DNA of 64,000 bases from Algoriphagus aquimarinus. GTDB taxonomy: Bacteria; Bacteroidota; Bacteroidia; Cytophagales; Cyclobacteriaceae. Shown piece after piece: positions 1-8,416 of this stretch. Location: assembly GCF_007997215.1 (NCBI RefSeq), contig NZ_VORW01000008.1, forward strand, positions 62,001 to 126,000. The letters are read 5' to 3'. The notes beneath the pieces are model-generated. The model was not told the DNA's origin, did not search any database, and saw only the letters and a program-made list of their open reading frames with translations. How positions within the stretch are numbered: the stretch's first letter is position 1; the number at the start of each line of letters is the position of its first letter. The translations under genes and the position numbers were made by a program.

Positions 1-1
1 A

Positions 2-268
2 ACTAGCATCTATTCAAAAGCTTTCAATTTCAGAGCTGAAATGACTACGGAAGTGAATTCATGGGATGAGTTTAAAGAAGTTTTGGAAGAGAAAGGCGGG
101 TTCTTGTCTGCGCATTGGGATGGAACTGCTGAGACCGAGGAGAAGATCAAGGATCTCACTAAAGCAACAATACGATGTATTCCTTTAGATAGAAAAGAAG
201 AAGCGGGAGTTTGTGTCTTTACAGGGCAACCTTCTACAGGCCGAGTCCTTTTTGCAAAAGCCTACTAA
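2..268 (+). CDS. proS: Prolyl-tRNA synthetase, C-terminal end (5' truncated by window)
   Basis: The reading frame is open from the window edge to the TAA at 266-268 and encodes the last 88 residues of a class II prolyl-tRNA synthetase of the archaeal/eukaryotic-like type. The visible part is the C-terminal domain of that type: an AHWDGTAETEEKIK-like stretch, then KATIRCIPLD, and the terminal VLFAKAY, which is the usual family ending with a terminal Tyr. The enzyme charges tRNA-Pro in the cytoplasm. An internal ATG at 41 is not the true start, because the upstream codons continue the same conserved sequence. An intrinsic terminator follows directly. Confidence 0.9.
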   Translation, partial: TSIYSKAFNFRAEMTTEVNSWDEFKEVLEEKGGFLSAHWDGTAETEEKIKDLTKATIRCIPLDRKEEAGVCVFTGQPSTGRVLFAKAY

Positions 269-273
269 TCAAC

Positions 274-301
274 AAGCCCGGAAATATCCGGGCTTTTTTT
301 A
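274..301 (+). terminator. Intrinsic terminator after proS
   Basis: Perfect 9-bp stem AAGCCCGGA (274-282) / TCCGGGCTT (287-295) with loop AATA, running into a T tract. It lies 5 bases after the proS stop. Confidence 0.9.
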
Positions 302-368
302 TTTGTAATTGACGAGGGATAACTAGGAAACTTGTATTTTAGACATCTATTCTTTTTCTGAAAAGTCA

Positions 369-827
369 ATGACAATCCTAGTCCTATCCAGTCTTCTTAT
401 TATTGGTCTCGTCCTTTTACTCGCCGAAGTACTGTTTGTACCTGGGACTACGGTAGTTGGGATCTTTGGGCTTGCTGTGAGTTTGGCAGGGGTAGCCTAT
501 GCTTTTTTGAGCTTTGATGCTGAGGTCGCTTGGTGGATTACTTCTGCTGCGGTGATCCTGAATCTTGTAGCTATAGTTTATGGGTTCAAATCAGGTCTTT
601 GGAATCGTTTCTCCCTTAAGTCTTCTATGCAAGGTGGAGCCTTTGATGGCCGTACTGATGCCTTACAAATAGGAATGCCAGGCAAAACAATCTCAGACCT
701 TAAACCGATTGGAAAAGCTAGCTTTGGAGATGTAGTATATGAGGTGAAATCAGAAAATGGTTTTATTGCTGTGGAGACTGACGTCACCATTATCAAAATC
801 GAAAACAATAAAATTTTAGTAAAATAA
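369..827 (+). CDS. NfeD-like membrane protein
   Basis: A 152-residue protein with two or three hydrophobic segments in the first 75 residues, a loop, and a C-terminal soluble part (about 95-152) with the small OB-fold look of Nfe[26 protein letters not shown]. Short NfeD proteins lack the protease domain and are typically encoded next to flotillin-like proteins, where they are thought to act together in membrane microdomains. Here the stop is one base before the ATG of the floA homologue, so the two form an operon. The G-x-A-x-F-G-D pattern in the C-terminal domain supports the call. Confidence 0.85.
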   Translation: MTILVLSSLLIIGLVLLLAEVLFVPGTTVVGIFGLAVSLAGVAYAFLSFDAEVAWWITSAAVILNLVAIVYGFKSGLWNRFSLKSSMQGGAFDGRTDALQIGMPGKTISDLKPIGKASFGDVVYEVKSENGFIAVETDVTIIKIENNKILVK

Positions 828-828
828 T

Positions 829-1845
829 ATGGAGAATTTAGATCCGAACAGTTCAATGTTCATCCTAGTGGCTGCGGTCGCAGGAATCGTCCTACTTTTC
901 ATCTTTTTGTACTTTGTTCCAGTCAACCTCTGGATCACAGCTCAATTTTCCAATGTGAAAGTTGGAATAGGCGAGCTCATAGGGATGAGAATTAGAAAAG
1001 TGCCACCAAGTATTATTGTTAATTCTCTGATTACGGCTACTAAGGCAGGACTTGAGATGACGACTAATGACCTAGAGACTCACTACATGGCAGGTGGGAA
1101 TATCCCAAACGTGATCAGAGCGTTGATTTCAGCTGATAAAGCAAATATCAATTTGACCTTCAAGCAAGCTACTGCGATTGATTTGGCTGGTAGAGATGTG
1201 TTTGAAGCAGTTCAGATTTCTGTAAATCCAAAGGTGATCAATACGCCTAATGTAGCTGCAGTAGCTGCGGATGGTATTCAGTTGATTGCAAAAGCTAGAG
1301 TAACTGTACGGGCTAATATTGCTCAATTAGTTGGTGGTGCTGGTGAAGAAACTATTCTTGCTAGAGTAGGTGAGGGTATTGTTACCTCTATCGGTTCGGC
1401 TGCTACTCATAAGAGCGTGTTGGAAAACCCAGATAAAATCTCAAAACTTGTTCTTCAAAGAGGTTTGGATGCAGGAACTGCATTCGAGATTCTTTCAATT
1501 GACATTGCTGATATCGATGTGGGAACAAACATCGGTGCGAAACTACAAATCGATCAGGCTTCTGCAGATTTAAAAGTTGCTGAAGCAAGAGCGGAAGAGA
1601 GACGTGCGATGGCTGTTGCTTTAGAGCAAGAGATGAAAGCTAGAAATGTGGAAATGAGAGCTAAGGTAATTGAAGCTGAAGCAGAAATTCCAAAGGCTAT
1701 AGCAGAAGCATTCAGAACGGGTAAGCTTGGTGTCATGGATTACTATAGAATGGAAAACATCCAATCTGATACTTCCATGAGGGAATCAATTGCTAACTCA
1801 GACGAATCGAAGGATTCTGGTAAAGGCAAAAACGAGAAAAAATAA
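829..1845 (+). CDS. floA: Flotillin-like protein FloA
   Basis: A 338-residue SPFH-type protein: one N-terminal membrane segment (about residues 10-31), a conserved SPFH/band-7 core ([20 protein letters not shown], then [20 protein letters not shown]), and an Ala/Glu-rich helical region (about 240-300) typical of flotillins. The length matches B. subtilis FloA. It organises membrane microdomains and affects fluidity and protein sorting. The start is the ATG one base after the nfeD stop, giving a two-gene operon. The C-terminal tail of about 25 residues is Ser/Lys-rich and low-complexity. Transcription probably ends at the shared hairpin at 1847-1868. Confidence 0.93.
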   Translation: MENLDPNSSMFILVAAVAGIVLLFIFLYFVPVNLWITAQFSNVKVGIGELIGMRIRKVPPSIIVNSLITATKAGLEMTTNDLETHYMAGGNIPNVIRALISADKANINLTFKQATAIDLAGRDVFEAVQISVNPKVINTPNVAAVAADGIQLIAKARVTVRANIAQLVGGAGEETILARVGEGIVTSIGSAATHKSVLENPDKISKLVLQRGLDAGTAFEILSIDIADIDVGTNIGAKLQIDQASADLKVAEARAEERRAMAVALEQEMKARNVEMRAKVIEAEAEIPKAIAEAFRTGKLGVMDYYRMENIQSDTSMRESIANSDESKDSGKGKNEKK

Positions 1846-1846
1846 G

Positions 1847-1870
1847 AAAAGGGGCTCAGGCCCCTTTTTT
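1847..1870. terminator. Bidirectional terminator between floA and the WG-repeat gene
   Basis: Stem AAAAGGGGC (1847-1855) / GCCCCTTTT (1860-1868), loop TCAG, flanked by A and T runs so that it works in both directions. The stop codon of the convergent minus-strand gene (1856-1858) lies in the loop. Confidence 0.85.
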
Positions 1871-3421
1871 GTTTTTCTTTCCTGATTCTTCATTGAGTTG
1901 AATCACCGTAGGTATATAGCTGTTTTTTGTAAAAATCTGCTCATTAGCCCAATCCACAAGGATTTTTTCGTATGCCAAAGGAAGAATGATTTCTCCTGCC
2001 TCGTTGATTACGCCTGTAAGTCCATCCTTCTGTACAATCACAAAATTCTTTCTTTCTCTTCTTAGATTCTCAAATTCTGTAGGGATAACTTCATTTGCCT
2101 CACTGTCGAGCAGACCAGATTTCCCTGACTTTTCTACCGTGAAATATCCGTCCGTGGTCCGGTAGATATTATCATAGCCTTCGGTATTAAGAGCTGCGCC
2201 GAATGTGTTTAAAAGGAAGTATTTACCATTCGCTCTCGCAATGGCTAATCCCTTCTGAAATGGCTTTATTTCCTCCCACGATGCATCAGAAACTAGCTCA
2301 CCGGATGAGCGTATTAATCCCCAATTCTGAGTAGTGCGGTAAGCAGCCATTTTCTCTGAAAATAAGGTTGTCTCTGCATACTGAGGTTTGATTACCCAAT
2401 CGCCAGATGCATTTACAAAACCAAAAGCGCCTTTTGATTTAGCGGGGAAAAGTCCCTCATTACCAAATTTGATCTCATCTACCTCAAGCATAGGCTTTAC
2501 TAGCCAGCCTTTTTTTCCTAATAGGCCAATTCTCGCGTCGCGAAAATGAACATTGTATAAATCTTGACCGATTTTGTCGACAGAAGTAATGCCTACATCG
2601 TCAAGCAAAATACCATCGTCTTCCATCACACGGCGAAGCTTGCCGTGGATATATTCTAGCATGATATCATTCTCGAATGTGATCTTATGGAATGAATTGT
2701 AGCGGATATTTGATTTGATATCATTTCCCTCGATCAACAAATACTGATCTTGGTTAAATCCGTAGTAGAAATTGCCGTGGGTGTGTTGCAGTGTCTCGAT
2801 GATAGGATCCATCACATAGTCACCTTCTCTGTTGATCAATCCAAAACCGCTGGCTTCCTTGGCTAAAACAAACTCACCCTTATTATCTGAAAGGAGCTCG
2901 AAAGTTTTGTCAGGATTTGAGGATAAAGGCATAGAATACTCATTCCCTTTTCGGATGATGATTAGGCCGGTGTTTGTAATCTTAGCCTCATCCAACTCAC
3001 CCAAGTAGGTTGTTTTGTTAAAGCCTCTTTGAAACAGCCAGTACTCATTGCCTTTGCTTGCCAAAAGCATATTGAAGTAGGTGTCGATTTTGTCATATTC
3101 TAAAGGCAATACCTGCTGACCATATTCATGAAACGCACCAATTCCATTTGGGCCTTTCACGATTATCCAAGGCTCTAGGTATTGATAAATTTCCGTACCC
3201 ACTAGAGAAACCGCAGGTCTCAAATCACTTGACAATAACGAAAGTTCGTTACCTGCCTTACCAATTCTCACGGTCTCACTTAGAAGATCGATTTCATCGT
3301 AAATCAATCGTGATTGAAGTTGGATCTTAGTATCATAAACTTCCCAAGATTGAGCTTGCGTAGCCTTAGTAGTTAAGAATGTGAGAATGAGACTTACGAG
3401 TAGCGTAAATTTTTTATTCAT
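1856..3421 (-). CDS. Exported WG-repeat protein
   Basis: A 521-residue protein with an N-terminal signal peptide (MNKKFTLLVSLILTFL, ending near ATQAQ). The body consists of repeated units of about 25-50 residues with the WG-repeat pattern: a G-[LF]-[IV]-[ND] strand, a 'G-x-[WY]-[VM]-[IM]-x-P' turn and an aromatic-rich strand. Examples are GLINREGDYVMDPI and GFVNASGDWVIKPQY. WG repeats are beta-structures of mostly unknown binding function, common in exported Bacteroidota proteins. The gene is convergent with floA and lies downstream of hemA, but a terminator-like hairpin separates it from hemA. Its ligand or partner cannot be told from sequence. Confidence 0.85.
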   Translation of the reverse strand: MNKKFTLLVSLILTFLTTKATQAQSWEVYDTKIQLQSRLIYDEIDLLSETVRIGKAGNELSLLSSDLRPAVSLVGTEIYQYLEPWIIVKGPNGIGAFHEYGQQVLPLEYDKIDTYFNMLLASKGNEYWLFQRGFNKTTYLGELDEAKITNTGLIIIRKGNEYSMPLSSNPDKTFELLSDNKGEFVLAKEASGFGLINREGDYVMDPIIETLQHTHGNFYYGFNQDQYLLIEGNDIKSNIRYNSFHKITFENDIMLEYIHGKLRRVMEDDGILLDDVGITSVDKIGQDLYNVHFRDARIGLLGKKGWLVKPMLEVDEIKFGNEGLFPAKSKGAFGFVNASGDWVIKPQYAETTLFSEKMAAYRTTQNWGLIRSSGELVSDASWEEIKPFQKGLAIARANGKYFLLNTFGAALNTEGYDNIYRTTDGYFTVEKSGKSGLLDSEANEVIPTEFENLRRERKNFVIVQKDGLTGVINEAGEIILPLAYEKILVDWANEQIFTKNSYIPTVIQLNEESGKKNKKGA

Positions 3422-3455
3422 TTAAATATTGGTTATTCGGGAAGGGCCTAAAGGT

Positions 3456-3494
3456 AAAATGACCAAAGGTTTGATTCAATCCTTTGGTCATTTT
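3456..3494 (-). terminator. Terminator downstream of hemA
   Basis: Perfect 11-bp stem ATGACCAAAGG (3459-3469) / CCTTTGGTCAT (3481-3491), extended by A/T pairs. Read on the minus strand it lies just after the hemA stop and is followed by a short T run. Confidence 0.75.
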
Positions 3495-3515
3495 TATTAG
3501 AATTTGTAGTGCTAA

Positions 3516-4784
3516 CTACTCTGTTTTTACTTTTTCCAGATCAAACAAGTCCGAAATGATTTGGATCATTTCCTCTGCCTGATCACGTTGGCAAGCTGCT
3601 CGAAGTTGCACCACAGGAACTTTGAGTATTTTCTGCATCATGCTCTTAGTGATTTTGTCTATCACTGCGTATTCTTTTTTGTCAGCATTTTTTGCAAATC
3701 GTGCCATTTCTTCCTGACGGATTTGCTCTAAGGACTGCTTGAGTTTATTAATAGTCGGGGAGGCAATCATTTCCTTTTTCCAATCGAAAAATTCCTTTAT
3801 GCTTTCCTCAATTATTTCTTCCACCTTCGGAACAGACGCTAAACGCTTTTCCAATGTTTCAGAAGCTTTACTGCGAATGTTGTCTACGTTGTAAAGTACT
3901 ACACCAGGAACATCTTCTACAGAAGTTTCTACGCTTCTTGGTACAGATAGATCGACAAGCAATTTATAGCTATTGATCTGGAATTTCTTAACCAATTCCT
4001 TGGTGATGAATGGTTCAGAACGCTGAATAGAACAAACAATCACGTCAGCTTCTTCCATAGCTTCCAGGCATTTCTCAAAAGGAACGACTTCAAAGCCCAT
4101 TTCCGCGGCTATAGATTCTGCTTTGGCTTGGGTTCTATTCGTGATTTTGACTTTCGCGGTAGGAAGATGAACCATGTTTTTGGCCACATCTTCACCTATC
4201 TCGCCAACTCCGATCAATAATATTCTAGGCTCGAATGTATTTGAAGTTAAACTTTCGATCAATTCAATCGCTGCATAAGACAAAGAGGCCGCTCCATCTC
4301 TGAAAGCAGTTTCTTGCACGATGCGCTTATTGGTGAAAAAGACCGTGTGCATCAATCGATGTAAGAATGGCCCAGTCATATTCAAATCAGCAGACGCTTG
4401 ATATGCTCTTTTTACCTGATTGGAGATCTGAATATCACCTACAACCTGAGCTTCCAATCCCATAGATACTCTGAACAAATGCCGGATAGCAGATATGTCA
4501 TCATTGAGAATTTCAAAATACTCCAGGTAATTAACGATATCTGTCAGTCCTTTTTCAAGACCAATCAACTTAATTATCTCTGTGCTTATATCTTGATCGT
4601 GGCTATAGTATACCTCAGTCCTGTTGCAGGTAGAAAGTATTAAGGTGTCATTTAGGCTAAAAAAGTCTTTGATTTTCAGTAAGATAGCATGTACAGCCTT
4701 CTCATCCAGAGAAATAATTTCTCGGATTTGAACGGGTGCATTTTTATGTGATAAACTGAGTGCTCTAAATTTGACTTGCATCAT
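3516..4784 (-). CDS. hemA: Glutamyl-tRNA reductase
   Basis: A 422-residue enzyme that reduces glutamyl-tRNA with NADPH to glutamate-1-semialdehyde, the first committed step of C5 tetrapyrrole (heme) synthesis. Visible signatures: the N-terminal SLSHKNAPVQIRE; the catalytic STCNRTEVYY with Cys53; GLEAQVVGDIQISNQVK; the NADPH-binding ILLIGVGEIGEDVAKN; and the VDLSVPRS segment. The C-terminal dimerisation helices are present and the length is typical. The ATG at 4784 encodes Met-Met-Gln; the second Met is equally possible. It is transcribed divergently from the helix-hairpin-helix gene at 4977. No other heme genes are adjacent. Confidence 0.95.
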   Translation of the reverse strand: MMQVKFRALSLSHKNAPVQIREIISLDEKAVHAILLKIKDFFSLNDTLILSTCNRTEVYYSHDQDISTEIIKLIGLEKGLTDIVNYLEYFEILNDDISAIRHLFRVSMGLEAQVVGDIQISNQVKRAYQASADLNMTGPFLHRLMHTVFFTNKRIVQETAFRDGAASLSYAAIELIESLTSNTFEPRILLIGVGEIGEDVAKNMVHLPTAKVKITNRTQAKAESIAAEMGFEVVPFEKCLEAMEEADVIVCSIQRSEPFITKELVKKFQINSYKLLVDLSVPRSVETSVEDVPGVVLYNVDNIRSKASETLEKRLASVPKVEEIIEESIKEFFDWKKEMIASPTINKLKQSLEQIRQEEMARFAKNADKKEYAVIDKITKSMMQKILKVPVVQLRAACQRDQAEEMIQIISDLFDLEKVKTE

Positions 4785-4941
4785 GCTTAAGCTTGGACTG
4801 CAAATTTAACAGACAAAGACACGGGAAGTGCCATTTTGGGCAGGTATCTGTTAATTTGTAATCTGTCTAAATAACTGACTCCAATATTACTGCAATACTA
4901 GTGAGTATTGATTTCTGATTCTAATACTATTAACTTATGTC

Positions 4942-4968
4942 TGATAGATAGGTTCTATCATTTTTTTT
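4942..4968 (+). terminator. Terminator-like hairpin just before a start codon
   Basis: Stem TGATAGA (4942-4948) / TCTATCA (4954-4960), loop TAGGT, followed by eight T (4961-4968), only 8 bases before the ATG at 4977. There is no plus-strand gene upstream, so it could be a leader attenuator, or chance in AT-rich promoter DNA. Confidence 0.35.
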
Positions 4969-4976
4969 GAAATACT

Positions 4977-5657
4977 ATGAGAGCTAGATTTTTTTATTGG
5001 CTGAAAGTTTACCTGGGATTCTCCAGTAAGGAATCACGTGGATTCGTGTTGCTAATTCCTGTTTTACTTCTATTTGTAATCTCCACAGGTGTTTTCAGAA
5101 AGATCCGAAAGATAAAAGCTGAGAATTTTCATGTTCAGTTTCTAGCAAGCATAGATAGTATTCAAGCTTCAGGAATTGTACTTGTGAGTTCACCTTTTCC
5201 TGTGTTCAATCCTCAGGATACGATTGTAAAGAAGTCAAACTCGAAGCAGCTCGAAAATCTCAACCGAATTCCATTTTCTGAAGCAGATTCGGTCACATTA
5301 CAAATAGTACCAGGAATTGGTCAAAGTACGGCAAGTAGGATCGTAAAGTTTAGAGAAAGTATTGGTGGACTTCATTCCAAAAATCAGCTCACTGAAGTGT
5401 ATGGGTTGAAACCTGAGACTATTGATGCGATATGGGAATATTTCGATTTCTCTCCTGTTATATTTAAAAAAGTAAAAATCAATCAGATTGAGGCGGATGA
5501 ATTGGCGAAGCATCCTTATGTAAGTTATGCTGAAGCAAAAGTTCTGATCGCCTATCGCAAGCAACATGGCTCCTTCCAATCTTCAGATGATTTTTTGAAA
5601 ATCAGAATATTCAAGCAGGAATGGATAGATAAAATCGCTCCCTATCTTGATTTTTAA
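4977..5657 (+). CDS. Membrane-anchored helix-hairpin-helix (ComEA-like) protein
   Basis: A 226-residue protein with one membrane segment near residues 22-37 (GFVLLIPVLLLFVIS). Two helix-hairpin-helix units follow in the C-terminal half: RIPFSEADSVTLQIVPGIGQSTASRIVKFRE-like (about 98-130), then INQIEADELAKHPYVSYAEAKVLIAYRKQHG-like (about 165-200). The arrangement resembles ComEA-type DNA-binding proteins, which bind incoming DNA in the periplasm, but many Bacteroidota carry this anchored form with no shown role in competence. It is divergent from hemA, with no competence genes next to it. DNA binding is inferred from the fold. Confidence 0.8.
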   Translation: MRARFFYWLKVYLGFSSKESRGFVLLIPVLLLFVISTGVFRKIRKIKAENFHVQFLASIDSIQASGIVLVSSPFPVFNPQDTIVKKSNSKQLENLNRIPFSEADSVTLQIVPGIGQSTASRIVKFRESIGGLHSKNQLTEVYGLKPETIDAIWEYFDFSPVIFKKVKINQIEADELAKHPYVSYAEAKVLIAYRKQHGSFQSSDDFLKIRIFKQEWIDKIAPYLDF

Positions 5658-5711
5658 ATAGCTGAACAAATTGATTTTCCCCAACTGAGCGATTTTCCCC
5701 ATCTTTGATCC

Positions 5712-6185
5712 ATGGATTCTAACCTGGATCAGATTCATTTACCCACACTCAATTTACCACATTTCGAGCCCCAGCTTCTGGAGAAGGAGGGGAAGATGTG
5801 GATATTCGATTCGCTTCGCAAAAAGCAACTCGTATTGACACCTGAAGAATGGGTTCGGCAACACTGGATCAACTTCCTTATTACTCAGCTTAAATTTCCA
5901 AAAGGGCTTTTTGCATTGGAAAAAGGGTTAGTTTACAATAAACTGCTCAAGCGCACTGATTTGGTAGTTTGGGACAAAAATGGGAACCCATATTTGCTCA
6001 TCGAGTGCAAGGCTCCCAAAGTAAAATTGACGCAGAAAACGATAGAGCAAGCATGTATGTATCATAAGGAATTAAAAACGCCTTTTTTACTTATCAGCAA
6101 CGGGCTACAGCATATCTGTCTAAGCTTTGACTCTGTTGCGGAGAAGTTTACTCAAGAGAAAAATTTCCCCGAACCCCCAGTTTAA
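5712..6185 (+). CDS. Solitary HsdR N-terminal-domain (PD-(D/E)xK-like) protein
   Basis: A 157-residue protein matching the N-terminal nuclease-like domain of type I restriction R subunits (HsdR_N family). The core is R-x-D-L-V-V-W-D (about 83-90), then PYLLIECKAPKVKL with the E-x-K of the PD-(D/E)xK fold (about 97-106), then a QaxxYxKEL-like helix. No helicase, methylase or specificity gene is adjacent, and the length shows this is the whole protein. Such free-standing copies are common and conserved in Bacteroidota, so a housekeeping nucleic-acid role is as likely as restriction. It is followed by a Crp/Fnr regulator. Confidence 0.85.
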   Translation: MDSNLDQIHLPTLNLPHFEPQLLEKEGKMWIFDSLRKKQLVLTPEEWVRQHWINFLITQLKFPKGLFALEKGLVYNKLLKRTDLVVWDKNGNPYLLIECKAPKVKLTQKTIEQACMYHKELKTPFLLISNGLQHICLSFDSVAEKFTQEKNFPEPPV

Positions 6186-6251
6186 GATCTTATATTGTAA
6201 ATTCACAAATGAGATTTATTTCACAGTAACCTGAAATCACTTCCATTGATT

Positions 6252-6965
6252 ATGTCTAAAACCTCTTCCATTCACCCGTGTGATTTATGCAGTAGCCGGA
6301 AGCTTTCAATGTTTTCTGACCTTACAGAAGAGCAGGCATGCAATATTTCAGATAATAAGAACATGATCTCTCACAGAAAAGGGCAGATGCTGTATTACGA
6401 GGGAGCAAAACCACTCGGAGTTTTTTGTGTGAATTCAGGCGTTAGCAAAATATTCAAAACGGCATCCAACGGTAAAGAACAGATCATTCATTTGGCTCAG
6501 AAGGGCGATCTTTTGGGGTACTCAGCATTGCTAGGAGAGGAAAATTACACAAACGCCGCCATGGTGATTGAGGATGCCAAAATCTGTTTTATTCCAAAGG
6601 AGATTTTTCTCAAAGCCTTGATTAGTAATGGGCCATTTTTCAAAAGACTGACGAAAGCACTTAGTCATGAAATTGGCATAATGGAGGAGAAGTTAGTGGA
6701 TGCTTCGCAAAAAAGCATCCGTGAGCGTTTGGCGTATTTGCTCTTACAACTTGCCAATTCCTATGGACTTGATGGAGGAGATCATCAGCAGATTGATTTG
6801 GTGCTTAGCCGGGAGGAGATTGCTAGTTTGATCGGAACAGCCACTGAATCAGTTATCCGACTTTTATCCGAATTCAAAAAAGACAAGCTCATCGAATTGA
6901 AAGGCAAGAAAATCGTGATCTTGGATAAAGACGGTTTAGTGAAGCTTTCAGATTTTTATGCCTGA
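6252..6965 (+). CDS. Crp/Fnr-family transcriptional regulator
   Basis: The start is placed at the ATG at 6252 rather than the TTG two codons upstream, giving 237 residues. The N-terminal half is a cyclic-nucleotide-binding-type beta-barrel (GQMLYYEGAKPLGVFCVNSGVSKIF... GDLLGYSALLGEE). The C-terminal half is the Crp winged helix, with recognition segment LSREEIASLIGTATESVIRLL. Cys10 and Cys13 (H-P-C-D-L-C) and Cys30 precede the barrel, but the spacing is not that of E. coli FNR, so an Fe-S redox sensor is possible but unproven. It may control the downstream rhodanese, FAD and Fe-S genes. Confidence 0.9.
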   Translation: MSKTSSIHPCDLCSSRKLSMFSDLTEEQACNISDNKNMISHRKGQMLYYEGAKPLGVFCVNSGVSKIFKTASNGKEQIIHLAQKGDLLGYSALLGEENYTNAAMVIEDAKICFIPKEIFLKALISNGPFFKRLTKALSHEIGIMEEKLVDASQKSIRERLAYLLLQLANSYGLDGGDHQQIDLVLSREEIASLIGTATESVIRLLSEFKKDKLIELKGKKIVILDKDGLVKLSDFYA

Positions 6966-7001
6966 GTTGAACATAGCTTCTTGTATTTGGGTTAAAGCGG
7001 T

Positions 7002-7511
7002 ATGAAGTCTTACCTTTCTAAATACCTTATTGCGCTTTTACTAGTCCCCGCGTTTTTCATTTTTTCTACTACTGTAGATGCCCAATCAATTGCGTATAAG
7101 GCCTTACTTTCCACGCTTTACGATTCTAAATTCCCAGTCCTGAAACCCGCTCAATTAAACGATTTGAGTAACTATCAAGTGTTGGATACACGGGAGAAAG
7201 AAGAGTTTGAAGTCAGCCATCTCAAAGACGCAGCTTGGGTAGGATATGACACATTTACCTTGAAAAATGTAGCTTCCCTTGATAAAAACAAACCAGTTCT
7301 TGTGTATTGTACCGTCGGAGCTAGATCTCAAGAGATTGGCAAAAAACTTAAAGAGGCGGGTTTTAAGGAAGTTTATAACCTGTACGGCGGCCTGATTGAA
7401 TGGGCAAATGAGGAAAAGCCAATTTTTCATGGAGATTCGAAAACGCAGAAAGTGCACACCTATTCTCAATCTTGGGGGATATGGTTGACAAAAGGAGAAA
7501 AGGTTTATTAA
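7002..7511 (+). CDS. Exported rhodanese-domain protein
   Basis: A 169-residue protein with a signal peptide (MKSYLSKYLIALLLVPAFFIF, cleavage near VDAQS). It has one rhodanese domain: VLDTREKEEFEVSHLKDA, then the active-site loop VYCTVGARSQEIG with Cys103, then GFKEVYNLYGGLIEWANE. The catalytic Cys and the C-x-x-G-x-R loop are intact, so sulfurtransferase activity in the periplasm is plausible. It sits 36 bases after the Crp/Fnr gene and before a DUF547 lipoprotein. The physiological sulfur donor is not indicated. Confidence 0.9.
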   Translation: MKSYLSKYLIALLLVPAFFIFSTTVDAQSIAYKALLSTLYDSKFPVLKPAQLNDLSNYQVLDTREKEEFEVSHLKDAAWVGYDTFTLKNVASLDKNKPVLVYCTVGARSQEIGKKLKEAGFKEVYNLYGGLIEWANEEKPIFHGDSKTQKVHTYSQSWGIWLTKGEKVY

Positions 7512-7600
7512 TTACCTCTTTTGGTCTTTCATACGACCAATTACTATTTCTCCACATCCTTATTTTGAATCGGATCGTAAATCATCCTAAATACATCCTT

Positions 7601-8365
7601 ATGAAAAATTTAAAAGTCCATATTGTTCTTTTCTTCAGCATAATTCTTTTGAGCTGCCAAAGCGCAGTGCCAAGTATGGCTGAAACCACTCCACCTAGTC
7701 ACAAAGCATGGAATGAATTGCTAAAGGCAAATGTCAGTGCCGATGGAACAGTTAATTACAAAGGATTTATCAAAGAGAAAGCGAAGCTGGAAGCCTATTT
7801 GAAAAGCATAAGTGAAAATGCTCCAGATCGTAAAACTTGGTCAAAGAATGAGCAATTGGCTTATTGGATCAATGCATACAATGGCTTTACAGTAAAGTTG
7901 ATCGTGGATAATTATCCGGTTGAAAGTATAAAGGATCTAGGGCCAGCATTAAAAATCCCGTTGATTAAAGATGTGTGGCACTATCAATTTTTCAAAATAG
8001 GAGGTCAGGAATCCAGCTTAGATGAGATCGAGCATTCTATTTTAAGAAAGGAATTTGAAGAGCCTCGAATCCATTTCGCGATTAATTGTGCTTCAGTTTC
8101 TTGTCCGCCTTTGCTCAATGAAGCTTTCGAAGCGGCTATCATCGACGCCCAATTGGATAAAGTGGCAAAAGGCTTTATCAATGACTCTTCTAGAAATAAA
8201 ATCACTCCAAATGCAATTCAGATTTCTTCAATTTTCTCCTGGTTCAAAGGTGATTTCACTAAGAATGGAAGCCTAATTGACTTTTTGAATAAGTACAGCA
8301 AAGTCAAAATTAAGGCCGATGCAAAAGTGTCGCATTTGGATTATGATTGGAATCTGAACGAATAG
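7601..8365 (+). CDS. DUF547-family lipoprotein
   Basis: The start is set at the ATG at 7601, which gives a proper lipoprotein signal (MKNLKVHIVLFFSIILLSC, lipobox Cys at residue 19); the in-frame upstream codons do not look coding. The mature part carries the DUF547 signature: W-x-K-N-E-Q-L-A-Y-W-I-N-A-Y-N-G-F-T, then LDEIEHSILRKEF, then IHFAINCASVSCPPLLNEAF. The function of DUF547 is not established; its conserved Cys/His pattern has suggested a protease-like or ligand-binding role. The gene lies between rhodanese and the FAD oxidoreductase. Confidence 0.88.
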   Translation: MKNLKVHIVLFFSIILLSCQSAVPSMAETTPPSHKAWNELLKANVSADGTVNYKGFIKEKAKLEAYLKSISENAPDRKTWSKNEQLAYWINAYNGFTVKLIVDNYPVESIKDLGPALKIPLIKDVWHYQFFKIGGQESSLDEIEHSILRKEFEEPRIHFAINCASVSCPPLLNEAFEAAIIDAQLDKVAKGFINDSSRNKITPNAIQISSIFSWFKGDFTKNGSLIDFLNKYSKVKIKADAKVSHLDYDWNLNE

Positions 8366-8416
8366 AACCAAGTTTTTGGTAAATTTCAAATTGAGTCTTA
8401 ATTCAACCCCCAACCA

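Noticed and set aside
6252..6965. Classical FNR oxygen sensor
   Set aside because: Cys residues at 10, 13 and 30 do not follow the spacing of the FNR 4Fe-4S site, so only the broader Crp/Fnr family is called.
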